This document shows, piece after piece, positions 36,809 to 45,325 of a stretch of DNA of 64,000 nt (its first letter is position 1; every line of letters begins with the position of its first letter). Made by a program: the position numbers and the translations under genes. Under the pieces are notes generated by a model that was not told the DNA's origin, ran no database searches, and was given only the letters and a program-made list of their open reading frames with translations. The stretch is taken from assembly GCF_000720765.1 (NCBI RefSeq), contig NZ_JODC01000010.1, positions 569,397 through 633,396 on the forward strand, read 5' to 3'. Source of the DNA: Streptomyces sp. NRRL S-646 (GTDB lineage Bacteria; Actinomycetota; Actinomycetes; Streptomycetales; Streptomycetaceae).

Positions 36809-36886
36809 TTGCTTTCTCTCCTTGAACAGCTCGCAGTACAGCTCGCACTGATGGACGATGTGACCGACCGATCTTGGCATGCCCGG

Positions 36887-37522
36887 CTATGCGCGGCGGG
36901 GCGACGCCAGCACATAACGCGCCCTGGAACGGGGGTCGTTGTGCTCGCCGACCTGCCATCCCGCCGCCTCCAGCGTGGCCGCGCACTCCCGCAGCGCCCC
37001 CGGATCCGGCTCGTGCACGGCGACGGCCTCCGGCTGCGGGGTGGCGCGCACCCGGTACCCGACCATGTCCGCACCAGCGGGACGGCGACCGGCCGCCTCC
37101 AGGGCGAGCGCGGCGGCCTGCACCAGATGCGTACGCTCCCAGCCGCACGGCCGGTCCATGGCCCCGTCCGGATTCGTCATGCGACGCAACTCCAGCAACC
37201 CCTCCCAGGCGCTGCGTACCTCGCGCTCGCGGGCGGGACCGGCCTGCGGCGGCTCCTCCTCGCCGCCGACGCGCGCGGCGAACACACCGGTGGCGGCGGG
37301 CTTGGGCTCGGGGCCCGGCTCAGGTGTCCCCGGCTCCTCGGTCTCCCGTATCCGATGCCCGGCGGGCGTCAGAAAGTGGTCGTGCGGGGGCCGCGGATGC
37401 CGGAAGGCGAACCCCCACTTCACCAGTGCCGCCAGCTGCGCCTCCGTACCCCGCAGCCGCCCGGTCACCGGATCGGCGGCATCGATCACACGCCGCTGAG
37501 CGGCGGTCGGCGGTCGTGTCAC
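36887..37522 (-). CDS. hypothetical protein
   Basis: A 211-residue soluble protein without a recognised domain. The N-terminal 60 residues (TAAQRRVIDAADPVTGRLRGTEAQLAALVKWGFAFRHPRPPHDHFLTPAGHRIRE) look like a winged-helix, the middle is Pro/Glu-rich, and the C-terminal part (GWERTHLVQAAALALEAAGRRPAG...RYVLASPRRA) resembles conserved Streptomyces proteins of unknown role. Start GTG at 37522 follows a GGAAGGAG-type site (AAGGAGCATGCC). Confidence 0.75.
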   Translation of the reverse strand: MTRPPTAAQRRVIDAADPVTGRLRGTEAQLAALVKWGFAFRHPRPPHDHFLTPAGHRIRETEEPGTPEPGPEPKPAATGVFAARVGGEEEPPQAGPAREREVRSAWEGLLELRRMTNPDGAMDRPCGWERTHLVQAAALALEAAGRRPAGADMVGYRVRATPQPEAVAVHEPDPGALRECAATLEAAGWQVGEHNDPRSRARYVLASPRRA

Positions 37523-37615
37523 GGCATGCTCCTTCCCGTCGCCGGGCCCCCTCTCCCACCTCCTCCGAGGCTACGACGAGGGTCTGACAACGCCGGTGCG
37601 GCCGGTGACCGGCGC

Positions 37616-38215
37616 TCACGCCCCGGGCCGCACGTTCCAGCCGGCGATCACCGGCCGCCCGTGCTCCGTCCCCAGCCGGCACACGGTCCCCGTGGCCAGC
37701 TGGAACAGGGCCCCGCCCGAGGGCGGCAGCCCAAGCCGACGGGCCGTGAGCACCCGTAGAAAATGACCGTGCGCCACGAGGACCACACAGCCCTCCGTGT
37801 TGGCGAGGGCCGCGTCCACCTTGGCCAGCATGCGGTCCGCGCGCTCGCCGACCTGCTCGGGGGTCTCCCCGGGGTGGTCCGGCGGCCCGGGCTCCACCCC
37901 GTCCCGGAACAGGAACCAGTCCGGCCGGGTGCGCTGGATCTCGACGGTCGTGATCCCCTCGTAGCCGCCGTAGTCCCACTCCCGCAGATCCGGGTCGAGC
38001 CGCACGTCCCGCAGGCCGATCAGCTCCGCCGTCTCCCGTGCCCGCTGCAGTGGACTGGCGAACGCGGCCCCGATCCGGTGCGAGCGGATCAGCGGCACCA
38101 GCTGCCGGGCCTCCGCGCGGCCGCGCTCGGTCAGCGGCACGTCCGTCCAGCCGGTGTGCCGCCCGGACCGCGACCACTCGGTCTCACCGTGCCGGACGAG
38201 AAACACGTCACTCAT
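37616..38215 (-). CDS. histidine phosphatase family protein
   Basis: A 199-residue phosphoglycerate-mutase-like acid phosphatase. The catalytic RHG motif is FLVRHGETEWS at the N-terminus, with the second Arg in ASPLQRARETAEL, the Glu in REWDYGGYEG and the second catalytic His in VLVAHGHFLRVL. The GGYEG with a normal length points to a general phosphatase; the physiological substrate is unknown. ATG at 38215 with GGAAGGG upstream. Confidence 0.92.
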   Translation of the reverse strand: MSDVFLVRHGETEWSRSGRHTGWTDVPLTERGRAEARQLVPLIRSHRIGAAFASPLQRARETAELIGLRDVRLDPDLREWDYGGYEGITTVEIQRTRPDWFLFRDGVEPGPPDHPGETPEQVGERADRMLAKVDAALANTEGCVVLVAHGHFLRVLTARRLGLPPSGGALFQLATGTVCRLGTEHGRPVIAGWNVRPGA

Positions 38216-38272
38216 GCCCGCACCCTTCCCGCTCGGCTCCACCGGACACGGCCGTCCAGGCCTTGCAGCCTG

Positions 38273-38381
38273 GTCACATCCCCGGCCGGGCGCACGACGC
38301 CCGGCACGCACGCTCCCCACGCTCGAACAACCTCGCGAGGGGGCCCATGACGCCGCGCGCTCATCCGGCCGGGGATGTGAC
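38273..38381. repeat. 17-bp perfect inverted repeat flanking a repeat-like segment
   Basis: GTCACATCCCCGGCCGG (38273-38289) is repeated in inverted orientation as 38365-38381, with 75 bp between that include a copy of the CCCCAC-x-CTCGA...GGGGGCCCATGAC element also found at 31855. A further TGTGACAC/GTGTCACA pair (38376-38383, 38400-38407) overlaps the right arm and the stop of the next gene. It could be a MITE-like element or a long terminator structure. Confidence 0.5.
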
Positions 38382-38402
38382 ACAGGCTCTACCGGCACCG
38401 TG

Positions 38403-39560
38403 TCACACGCCCGAGGCCGCCCGCAGTACGGCATCGGCCAGACGGCCGTTCTCGGGGGACGCGCCGACGCCCGAGGGGAAGGCGAAGCGGCGCCGTGTGT
38501 AGGCGTAGGCCACCCCGCTCGCCGGGTCGGCGAAGGCGAGCGAGCCCGTGGCGCCGCTGTGTCCGAAGGAGTCCTCGCCGAGGAGCGGATAGCGGCCGGC
38601 CAGGTACTCGAAGCCCACCGCGAAGTGGTCGTCGCCGCCGGTCACCAGGTCGGGGCCGGGCGTCCGCAGCCCGCCGAACAGGGCCGCCGTCTCGCGGGTG
38701 AGCAGGGGCGCCCTGCCGTCCACCGTGCTGATCGCGGCCGCGTACATCCCGGCCACCCCGCGCGCGTTGCCCACACCGCCCGAGGAGGCCGGGCCGAGGG
38801 CCCGCGTCCGGCGGTCGTTCGCGAAGGAGAGCAGGTCGGTGGGCTCGGGGGCGTTCAGGTTGAAGGCGATGTACCGGATGCTCCCGGGGGCGGCCGCCCG
38901 GGCCGCCAGCGCGGCGGCCTCCTCGGGAGTGGGAAGGAGCGGCTGCACCTCCAGCCACCGAGGCTCCAGCGCCTCGGGCTGGCCGAGGTGGAAGTCGAGG
39001 CCGTAGGGCGCCCGGACGCGCTCCTCGTACAGCTCCTGGATCGACTTCCCGGTGGCCCGGCGCACCACCTCGCCGGTGAGCGCACCGATGACGAGCCCGT
39101 GGTAGCCGTATCCGCTCTCCGGGTCCCACAGCGGCTTCTGCCCGGCGAGGCGTGCCGCCATGAGCCGGTCGTCGGCCAACTCCTCGGTGCTGAAACCGCC
39201 GTCGGGGATGCCGACCAGCCCGGCCCGGTGCTCCAGCAGCTCGCGCAGCGTCAGCCGTTCCTTGCCCTCCACCCCGAACTCGGGCCAGTACGCGGCCACT
39301 TCACGGTCCAGATCCAGTACGCCGTCCTGCACCAGCAGCGCGACGACCAGATGCGCCGCGCCCTTGGTGATGGAGAACAGGCTGGTCAGCGAGGACCCGT
39401 CGATCCCCTCCCCGGCCCACAGGTCCACCACCCGCCGCCCGTGGTGGTACGCCACCAGCTGTGCGCCGGGCTCGTGCCGCTCCCCGGCGAGGAAGGCTGC
39501 GAACTCCTCGAGCACGCCCTCGAATCCCTCGGACACCGTTCCCTGTACGTCGTGCGACAT
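38403..39560 (-). CDS. serine hydrolase of the beta-lactamase/EstB family
   Basis: A 385-residue class-C-beta-lactamase-like hydrolase. The nucleophile motif S-x-x-K is SITKGA (about residue 65), the Tyr motif is PESGYGYHG, and HSGATGS near the C-terminus replaces KTG. No signal peptide, so a cytoplasmic esterase or peptidase rather than a secreted beta-lactamase. The ATG at 39560 is preceded by GGGGG; upstream in-frame codons lack a ribosome site. Confidence 0.88.
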   Translation of the reverse strand: MSHDVQGTVSEGFEGVLEEFAAFLAGERHEPGAQLVAYHHGRRVVDLWAGEGIDGSSLTSLFSITKGAAHLVVALLVQDGVLDLDREVAAYWPEFGVEGKERLTLRELLEHRAGLVGIPDGGFSTEELADDRLMAARLAGQKPLWDPESGYGYHGLVIGALTGEVVRRATGKSIQELYEERVRAPYGLDFHLGQPEALEPRWLEVQPLLPTPEEAAALAARAAAPGSIRYIAFNLNAPEPTDLLSFANDRRTRALGPASSGGVGNARGVAGMYAAAISTVDGRAPLLTRETAALFGGLRTPGPDLVTGGDDHFAVGFEYLAGRYPLLGEDSFGHSGATGSLAFADPASGVAYAYTRRRFAFPSGVGASPENGRLADAVLRAASGV

Positions 39561-39627
39561 GCAAAGCCCCCTGTTCGGTGATCGGATACGGAATCCACCA
39601 ACAGAGGGCCTCGGCACGGCATTCCCG

Positions 39628-40836
39628 CTACTGCCGGTATCCGCTCAGGAACCGTCCGATCCGCCCGATCGCCGCCTCCAGATCGTCCGCGTAGGGAAGC
39701 GTCAAGATGCGGAAGTGGTCCGGTGTCGGCCAGTTGAAGCCGGTGCCCTGCACCACCTGGATCTTCTCCCGGAGCAGCAGGTCCAGGACGAACTTCTCGT
39801 CGTCGTGGATCCTGTGCACCTTGGGGTCGATGCGCGGGAACGCGTACAGCGCGCCCTTCGGTTTCACACAGGACACGCCCGGGATCTCGTTCAGCTTCTC
39901 CCAGGCCACGTTGCGCTGCTCGTACAACCGCCCACCGGAGGTGGTCAGTTCGCGGATCGACTGGCGGCCGCCGAGCGCGGCCTGGATGGCGTACTGGGCG
40001 GGCGCGTTGGCGCACAGCCGCATGGAGGCCAGCATCGTCAGGCCCTCCAGGTAGTTGCGCGCGTGCTGCTTCGGGCCGGTCACCACCAGCCAGCCCGAGC
40101 GGAATCCGGCCACCCGGTACGTCTTCGACAGGCCGCAGAAGGTGAGGACCACCAGGTCGGGGGCGAGCGCCGCGGCCGAGTGGTGCACGGCGTCGTCGTA
40201 GAGGATCTGGTCGTAGATCTCGTCGGCGAAGACCATCAGCCCGTGGCGGCGGGCGAGGTCGAGGATGCCCTCGATGATCTCCTTGGGGTAGACCGCGCCA
40301 GTGGGATTGTTCGGGTTGATGATGACGACGGCCTTGGTGCGGTCGGTGATCTTCGAGGCCATGTCGTCCAGGTCCGGGTACCAGTCGGCCTGTTCGTCGC
40401 AGAGGTAGTGGACGGCCTTGCCGCCGGCGAGGGTCGTCACCGCGGTCCAGAGGGGGAAGTCCGGGGCGGGGATGAGGATTTCGTCGCCGTCCTCGACCAG
40501 TGCCTGTACGGCCATCGAGACCAGCTCGGAGACGCCGTTGCCGAGGAAGACGTCGTCGACGTCGACTGCCAGGCCCAGGGTCTGGTAGCGCTGGGCGACC
40601 GCGCGGCGGGCGGAGAGGATGCCGCGGGAGTCCGTGTAGCCGTGCGCCTGCGGGAGCATCCGGATCATGTCCTGGAGGATCTCCTCCGGCGCCTCGAAGC
40701 CGAACACCGCGGGGTTGCCGGTGTTCAGGCGCAGCACACTGTGGCCCGCCTCCTCCAGTGCGTTGGCGTGCTCGATCACCGGGCCGCGGATCTCGTAACA
40801 GACCTCGCTGAGCTTGTTCGACTGCCGGAACTCCAT
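39628..40836 (-). CDS. PLP-dependent aminotransferase (alanine transaminase type)
   Basis: A 402-residue fold-type-I aminotransferase closely matching bacterial AlaA/AlaT. The pyridoxal lysine is in CGLSKTYRVAGFRSGW, with INPNNPTGAVYP and FADEIYDQILYDD around the cofactor and the N-terminal RGPVIEHANALEEAGHSVLRLNTGNPAVFGFEAP. It should interconvert alanine/pyruvate with glutamate/2-oxoglutarate. It is divergent from an HxlR regulator with CTTGG/CCAAG palindromes between. GGAGG-like site (GGGGCGAGCG) precedes the ATG at 40836. Confidence 0.92.
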   Translation of the reverse strand: MEFRQSNKLSEVCYEIRGPVIEHANALEEAGHSVLRLNTGNPAVFGFEAPEEILQDMIRMLPQAHGYTDSRGILSARRAVAQRYQTLGLAVDVDDVFLGNGVSELVSMAVQALVEDGDEILIPAPDFPLWTAVTTLAGGKAVHYLCDEQADWYPDLDDMASKITDRTKAVVIINPNNPTGAVYPKEIIEGILDLARRHGLMVFADEIYDQILYDDAVHHSAAALAPDLVVLTFCGLSKTYRVAGFRSGWLVVTGPKQHARNYLEGLTMLASMRLCANAPAQYAIQAALGGRQSIRELTTSGGRLYEQRNVAWEKLNEIPGVSCVKPKGALYAFPRIDPKVHRIHDDEKFVLDLLLREKIQVVQGTGFNWPTPDHFRILTLPYADDLEAAIGRIGRFLSGYRQ

Positions 40837-40866
40837 GCTCGCTCGCCCCTCCGCTTTCGTGTGTTG

Positions 40867-40892
40867 CTTGGTTTTACCAAGTTCGAGCTTGG
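40867..40892. promoter_or_regulatory. three alternating CTTGG/CCAAG half-sites (probable HxlR operator)
   Basis: CTTGGTTTTACCAAG (40867-40881) is a perfect 15-bp palindrome, and its right arm pairs again with CTTGG at 40888-40892. A -35 TTGGAA (40889-40894) and -10 TAGACT (40911-40916) with 16-bp spacing would place the start of transcription at about the ATG of the HxlR gene, so repressor binding here could control both divergent genes. Confidence 0.6.
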
Positions 40893-40923
40893 AAAGTCCA
40901 ACAACATGTCTAGACTGCGTCGC

Positions 40924-41550
40924 ATGTCACGACGCCGAAGCTACGACCAGTACTGTTCCGCCGCCCGCGCCCTCGATCTCGTCGGCGACCGCTGGACCCT
41001 GCTGATCGTCCGCGAGCTCCTGGCGGGCCCGCGCCGCTACACGGACCTGCACGCGGATCTGCCGGGCGTCAGCACAGACGTACTCGCCTCACGGCTGAAG
41101 GACATGGAACGCGACGGGCTCAGCACTCGCCGCCGGCTGCCCCCGCCCGGCGCGGCATACGTCTACGAACTCACCTCACGGGGGCGGGAGTTGCTGCCCG
41201 TGCTGCAGGCGCTGAGCGTGTGGGGCCAGGAAGAGCTGGGGGAGCGGCGGCCCACGGACGCCCTGCGCGCCCACTGGTTCGCGCTGCCGTTGCTGCGCTC
41301 GCTGGAGGGCGAGGGGCTCGTCGAGGTCCGGCTGGAGGAGGGGGACTTCCATCTGTACGTCGGTGCCGAGGACGGGCCGTTGTACGGCGACGGGCCCGCC
41401 CCCGGGGAACCCGACGCGCGGCTGGCCTTGGACGCGGAGACAGGTGGGGCCCTCGCACGCGGGGAGCTGAGCCTGGCCGACGCGGTGCGGCAGGGGCGGG
41501 TCACCGTCACCGGCGACGGCACCCTGGCGAAGGGGCTGCGCGAGGTCTGA
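40924..41550 (+). CDS. HxlR-family transcriptional regulator
   Basis: A 208-residue regulator. Residues 5-100 form the HxlR winged helix, YDQYCSAARALDLVGDRWTLLIVRELLAGPRRYTDLHADLPGVSTDVLASRLKDMERDGL, with the Cys typical of the family. The C-terminal 100 residues are an extra domain of unknown ligand. The ATG at 40924 would be leaderless given the -10 TAGACT seven bases upstream; an ATG at 40906 is the alternative. Divergent from the aminotransferase, which it probably regulates. Confidence 0.88.
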   Translation: MSRRRSYDQYCSAARALDLVGDRWTLLIVRELLAGPRRYTDLHADLPGVSTDVLASRLKDMERDGLSTRRRLPPPGAAYVYELTSRGRELLPVLQALSVWGQEELGERRPTDALRAHWFALPLLRSLEGEGLVEVRLEEGDFHLYVGAEDGPLYGDGPAPGEPDARLALDAETGGALARGELSLADAVRQGRVTVTGDGTLAKGLREV

Positions 41551-41554
41551 GACG

Positions 41555-41585
41555 GCAGAAGGCCCGCTCGGGGCGGGCCTTCTGC
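41555..41585. terminator. bidirectional terminator hairpin
   Basis: A perfect 13-bp stem (41555-41567 with 41573-41585) lies between the convergent ends of the HxlR regulator and the secreted protein at 41593. Confidence 0.75.
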
Positions 41586-41592
41586 TGGGGTG

Positions 41593-42402
41593 TCAGGCGC
41601 CCGGCGGCACCCGAGAGGGCCGTCCCGGACCGCGCGTCAGCGCATACCCGCCGACGCCGGCGAGCGCGGCCAGCATGCCGCCGATCGCGGTCCACACCCA
41701 CCGGTCCGACCACCAGCCGGATGCCCAGCCGTCCTCGGGCTCGATGCTCGACAGCACGGCGGACTTGGACGAATCCCCGTCTTCCGCCTCGGACTTGGAG
41801 GTCACCGCGATCCCCGGTACCAGCGGCTTCGCCAGCGAGCCGTCCACCGCCGCCGAGCCGCCGACGTCCTTGGAGCCGACCCGGACCGAGGCGCGGATCG
41901 GCTGGCCGAGGTCGGCCGGCGCCAGGTTCACCACCGTCAGCCGTATGTAGTACGTCCCCGGCAGCGGGTCATCGGCCCACGGCTCCGACCAGGCGCGCAC
42001 GGTACGCAGGGTGCAGGCCAGGTCGACCCTGGCCGTGCCCTGGGCCGCGGTGCGGGTCTGCGCCCCGTACTGGCAGGCCTGGCGGCGCCGCAGTCCGTCG
42101 TACACGTCGATCTGCCAGGTCTGCGCGGCATGCGTGGCCGGCAGCTTCACCGTCGCCTCGACGGTGGGGCGCTGACCGGCGTCCGCGGGGAACGACCAGT
42201 ACAGGTAGTCGCCCGTGGAGCCGACCGCCGTGGCCTGCTGCCCCTGCTCGAACTCGGTCGCCGTACGGAAGGACGTACCCGCCGAGGTCGGCGCCGAGCT
42301 GCCGTCGGAGGCACTGGGCGAGGGCGAGGAGTCGGCCGCCGCGGGAGCGGCCGCCAGCCCCAGCGTCAGCAGGGCCGCGCTCAACACATGTGTGATCCGC
42401 AT
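41593..42402 (-). CDS. exported protein with C-terminal membrane anchor, partner of the vWA protein
   Basis: A 269-residue protein with a cleavable signal (MRITHVLSAALLTLGLAAAPAAA), a beta-rich extracytoplasmic domain (YLYWSFPADAGQRPTVEATVKLPA, WQIDVYDGLRRRQAC) with two cysteines, and a C-terminal membrane segment (WVWTAIGGMLAALAGVGGYALT) followed by basic residues. Its ATG overlaps the stop of the vWA gene (ATGA), so the two are made together. Both share the GTYYIRLTVVN/ERWYRVEVMAG-like jelly-roll domain. Role unknown; a cell-surface complex is likely. Confidence 0.82.
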   Translation of the reverse strand: MRITHVLSAALLTLGLAAAPAAADSSPSPSASDGSSAPTSAGTSFRTATEFEQGQQATAVGSTGDYLYWSFPADAGQRPTVEATVKLPATHAAQTWQIDVYDGLRRRQACQYGAQTRTAAQGTARVDLACTLRTVRAWSEPWADDPLPGTYYIRLTVVNLAPADLGQPIRASVRVGSKDVGGSAAVDGSLAKPLVPGIAVTSKSEAEDGDSSKSAVLSSIEPEDGWASGWWSDRWVWTAIGGMLAALAGVGGYALTRGPGRPSRVPPGA

Positions 42403-43676
42403 CAGTTGGTCCTCCAGACCGCGACCCGCCAGCGCGACAGCCAGCCCCAGATCAGACCGGCCAGGAAACCGACCAGCACCAGTACGCCGAGCAGCCACCA
42501 ACCGCGGCCGAGGCCGAAGGAGGCCACGTCGCCCGAGTGGGACGGGCCGTCGACCACGTCCACGGTCAGCTCCAGCGGCAGACCGGGCGTGGTCTTCACA
42601 CCGGAGGCCGCCGAGAAGGAGTTGGTGACCTGAAGGCACACGGTCTCCGCGGCGGGCTTGTCGCTGTCGTCGTCGTCCCGTTCGGGCTTCGGATAGCGCA
42701 GGCCGGTGGAGATGACGTCCGTGCGCCCGTTGCCCGCGGCCTCCCCGCGCACGATCTCGCGGCCGTGCACGGTGACGGCCCGCAGCAGAGCCCCGTAGTC
42801 CGGACCGACGGCCCGGTCGGCCGCCACACTCACCGAGGCGCGCAGCTCCTGGCCCGCCATGACCTCCACGCGGTACCAGCGCTCCTGCCCGAACTCCTCG
42901 CGGTCGGTGAACAGGCCCGACTTCAGGGTCGGCGCGTCCGTGCACTGCGCGGCGCCCTCGGTGGCGACCGGCGTCACCACCGGGTCGGCCGCCCGGTCCA
43001 CCAACTGGTTGACCTTGTCGGTGAGTTCGTCGGTGTGCTCGACCGAGGTGTAGGTGCCGCCGGTCGCCTCGGCGATGCAGCTGAGCTGCTTGTTCAGCTT
43101 GGTGTTCGGGACCAGGCCGAGGGTGTCGATGGTCATCCCGATGCCCTTGGCGGCGATCTCGCGGGCCACCTCGCACGGGTCGAGGGGGGCGCAGGTGTCC
43201 TCGCCGTCGGTGATCAGCACGATCCGCTTGGAGCCGTCGCCGGCCTGCAGGTCGCCGGCCGCCTTCAGGAGGGCCGGGCCGATCGGGGTCCAGCCGGTGG
43301 GCGAGAGCGTCGCGACCGCCGTCTTCGCCTCGGTCCGGTCCAGCGTGCTGACCGGGTAGAGCTGCGCGGTGTCCTTGCAGCCCGTCTGCCGGTCGTTGCC
43401 CGGGTAGTTGGCGCCGAGCGTGCGGATGCCGAGCTGGACCTCCTCGGGCGTCGCGTCGAGGACCTCGTTGAACGCCTGCTTCGCCGCGGCCATCCGGGTC
43501 CCGCCGTCGATGTCCCGGGTCCGCATGGAACCACTGACGTCGAGGACGAGATCGACCTTCGCGGTGGCCTCGCCCGTGGGTTCGCCGGCGGTCGCCGCGG
43601 CCGGGAAAGCAATCCCGGCCGCCAGGGCGGCGAGCAGGGCGCACACCCCTGCCGCCAGCCGTTGTCTTCTGATCAT
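42402..43676 (-). CDS. secreted, membrane-anchored von Willebrand factor A-domain protein
   Basis: A 424-residue exported protein. A signal peptide (to about residue 30) is followed by a vWA domain with a complete MIDAS: DVSGSM (residues about 46-51), the Thr in SPTGWTPIGPAL and Asp in LITDGEDTC. A second extracytoplasmic domain contains WYRVEVMAGQELRASVSV, and the C-terminus has one membrane helix (WWLLGVLVLVGFLAGLIWGWL) and a short basic tail. It would bind a protein ligand through a metal ion outside the cell. First gene of a two-gene unit. Confidence 0.88.
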   Translation of the reverse strand: MIRRQRLAAGVCALLAALAAGIAFPAAATAGEPTGEATAKVDLVLDVSGSMRTRDIDGGTRMAAAKQAFNEVLDATPEEVQLGIRTLGANYPGNDRQTGCKDTAQLYPVSTLDRTEAKTAVATLSPTGWTPIGPALLKAAGDLQAGDGSKRIVLITDGEDTCAPLDPCEVAREIAAKGIGMTIDTLGLVPNTKLNKQLSCIAEATGGTYTSVEHTDELTDKVNQLVDRAADPVVTPVATEGAAQCTDAPTLKSGLFTDREEFGQERWYRVEVMAGQELRASVSVAADRAVGPDYGALLRAVTVHGREIVRGEAAGNGRTDVISTGLRYPKPERDDDDSDKPAAETVCLQVTNSFSAASGVKTTPGLPLELTVDVVDGPSHSGDVASFGLGRGWWLLGVLVLVGFLAGLIWGWLSRWRVAVWRTN

Positions 43677-43720
43677 CGGCGGATCTTATTGATCAGAGGT
43701 GCCGCGCTCCAAAACGAGCG

Positions 43721-45265
43721 TCAGCGGGCCTGCGGGCGCAGGGGATTGGGCAGCTCGGCCCACTGGTCGCCGGGCGTCCCCGGTGACATCCGCATCAGTG
43801 TCAGAGCCTTCGCGGGCAGCGGTTCTTCGAGCAGCGCGAGCAGGTCGGGGGTGTGCGGCAGATCCCGTACGGCCGTCTCCAGCGCCGTTCCGAGCACCGG
43901 CGCCGAACCCGCCGTACCGGCGAGGGCGCCCGCCACCAGCGACCCGAACAGCTTGCGCCGCAGCGTCGTCACGTCGTCCGTGACGATCCGTCCGGCCAGG
44001 TCCGGGACCGGGATGCCGTGCCGGGCCAGCCGCGCCGGGCTGACGCGGATGTCGGCGAGGTCGCGGTAGACCAGCCGCAGCGGGGCACCCGTCGCCGAGA
44101 GGACGACGAGGAGGTTCTGGCCGTGCGCCTCAAGAGCCACACCCAGCTCCAGCAGGCGCAGGCCGACGGTGAGGGTGAGGCGGGTGAAGTCGGCGAGCCA
44201 GGCGGGGGATTCGGGCAGCGCGGTGGTGGCGAGCGCGGCCACCGGCACGACCCGCTCGCCGCGGGCCGTCGAGGCGTACGTCTGCGGCGACTCCCGCACC
44301 ACGGCGGCGAGGTCCGCGGACTCGGCCGCGGCCGCACCCCAGGTGCGTGTGACGTGCAGGAGGCCGTCGGAGCGCGCGGCCAGTGACTCCGCGAACGCCG
44401 ACAACGTCGCCGACAGCGCGATCGAGTAGAGCGAGATGTCCCGCACCGAGGACGTCAGCCGGGCACTCAGGGCCGTCTTGACATGTGGACCGCCGGGCAC
44501 CGCGAGCGTGCGCAGGGACATCAGCGGATGCGCGGTGAGCCGCTCGTCGCAGGTCCGCTTCAGCACATGCGCCGCCTGCCACGGGTGCACCGGCAGCAAC
44601 AGCCGTTCCCCGTCCCGCATGTCGTCCGGCCACACCCCCGTCACCAGGCACTCGTCGACCCGGACCGGCAGCATCCCCAGCTCGACCCGCGGCCGGTGCT
44701 CCGGCCCGTAGGCCAGCTGCTCGGCCACCGAGAAGCCGGGCCGGGAACGGCAGCCCGGATGGAAGGGATGCCCGTCGACCACCCGCTGCTCCCACTCCCA
44801 GTCCTGCGCGGGCCACTCGTCCGTGGGGCGCTCCTGATCGGCCCGCGACAGCGCCAACGATGCCACGCTGTGCCCGAGTTCGGCCGCGAAGTCCACGCAG
44901 TGCGGCACGGCGAGGTCGGTCATCAGCTGCGCCGGATGGTCGTACGCCACGCTGTCCAGATGTACGGCGGTGACGTAGGCGGCGGTGGCGTACGGATCCG
45001 CGGCCGGCCCGTGCAGCCGGCGCCCGTCGCGAAGGCGCAGGGTCAGGCCCTCCCGGTCCCGGTCCCGGCCGGTGATCCACGGCAGTGGCTCATGGGCGAG
45101 CGCCCGCCACAGCCGGGTCAGCACGGCCGCCCGGGCACCGGGCAGCTCGGCCGCGTACCGTGACTCAAGCGCGGGGCGTACGGCGGCCAGCTCGTCGGCG
45201 ACGTCGGCCTCCGCCGGGTGGGGACGGTGCACGGGCGGGCTCCTCGGGTACGAGTAGGGCGTCAC
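43721..45265 (-). CDS. IucA/IucC-family NRPS-independent siderophore synthetase
   Basis: A 514-residue ATP-dependent carboxylate-amine/hydroxyl ligase. Family motifs: GHPFHPGCRSRPGF (ATP-site), LLLPVHPWQAAHVL, VKTALSARLTSSVRDIS, EAHGQNLLVVL, RDLADIRVSPARL, followed by a FhuF-like C-terminal region. In the ATP-binding stretch KxSxxxRxTs is degenerate (KTALSARLTSS). The start GTG at 45265 gives a normal N-terminus. It is divergent from a second IucA/IucC enzyme; no amine-hydroxylating or exporter gene is adjacent, so the siderophore is unknown. Confidence 0.87.
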   Translation of the reverse strand: MTPYSYPRSPPVHRPHPAEADVADELAAVRPALESRYAAELPGARAAVLTRLWRALAHEPLPWITGRDRDREGLTLRLRDGRRLHGPAADPYATAAYVTAVHLDSVAYDHPAQLMTDLAVPHCVDFAAELGHSVASLALSRADQERPTDEWPAQDWEWEQRVVDGHPFHPGCRSRPGFSVAEQLAYGPEHRPRVELGMLPVRVDECLVTGVWPDDMRDGERLLLPVHPWQAAHVLKRTCDERLTAHPLMSLRTLAVPGGPHVKTALSARLTSSVRDISLYSIALSATLSAFAESLAARSDGLLHVTRTWGAAAAESADLAAVVRESPQTYASTARGERVVPVAALATTALPESPAWLADFTRLTLTVGLRLLELGVALEAHGQNLLVVLSATGAPLRLVYRDLADIRVSPARLARHGIPVPDLAGRIVTDDVTTLRRKLFGSLVAGALAGTAGSAPVLGTALETAVRDLPHTPDLLALLEEPLPAKALTLMRMSPGTPGDQWAELPNPLRPQAR

Positions 45266-45325
45266 GGACGGGAGGTGACGGCATACATACTGATCGTCTC
45301 CGCCCGAACGGACCTCAGGGAACGA

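Noticed and set aside
38403..39560. Beta-lactamase giving drug resistance
   Set aside because: No signal peptide and the KTG motif is replaced by HSGATG, so an EstB-like esterase is more likely.
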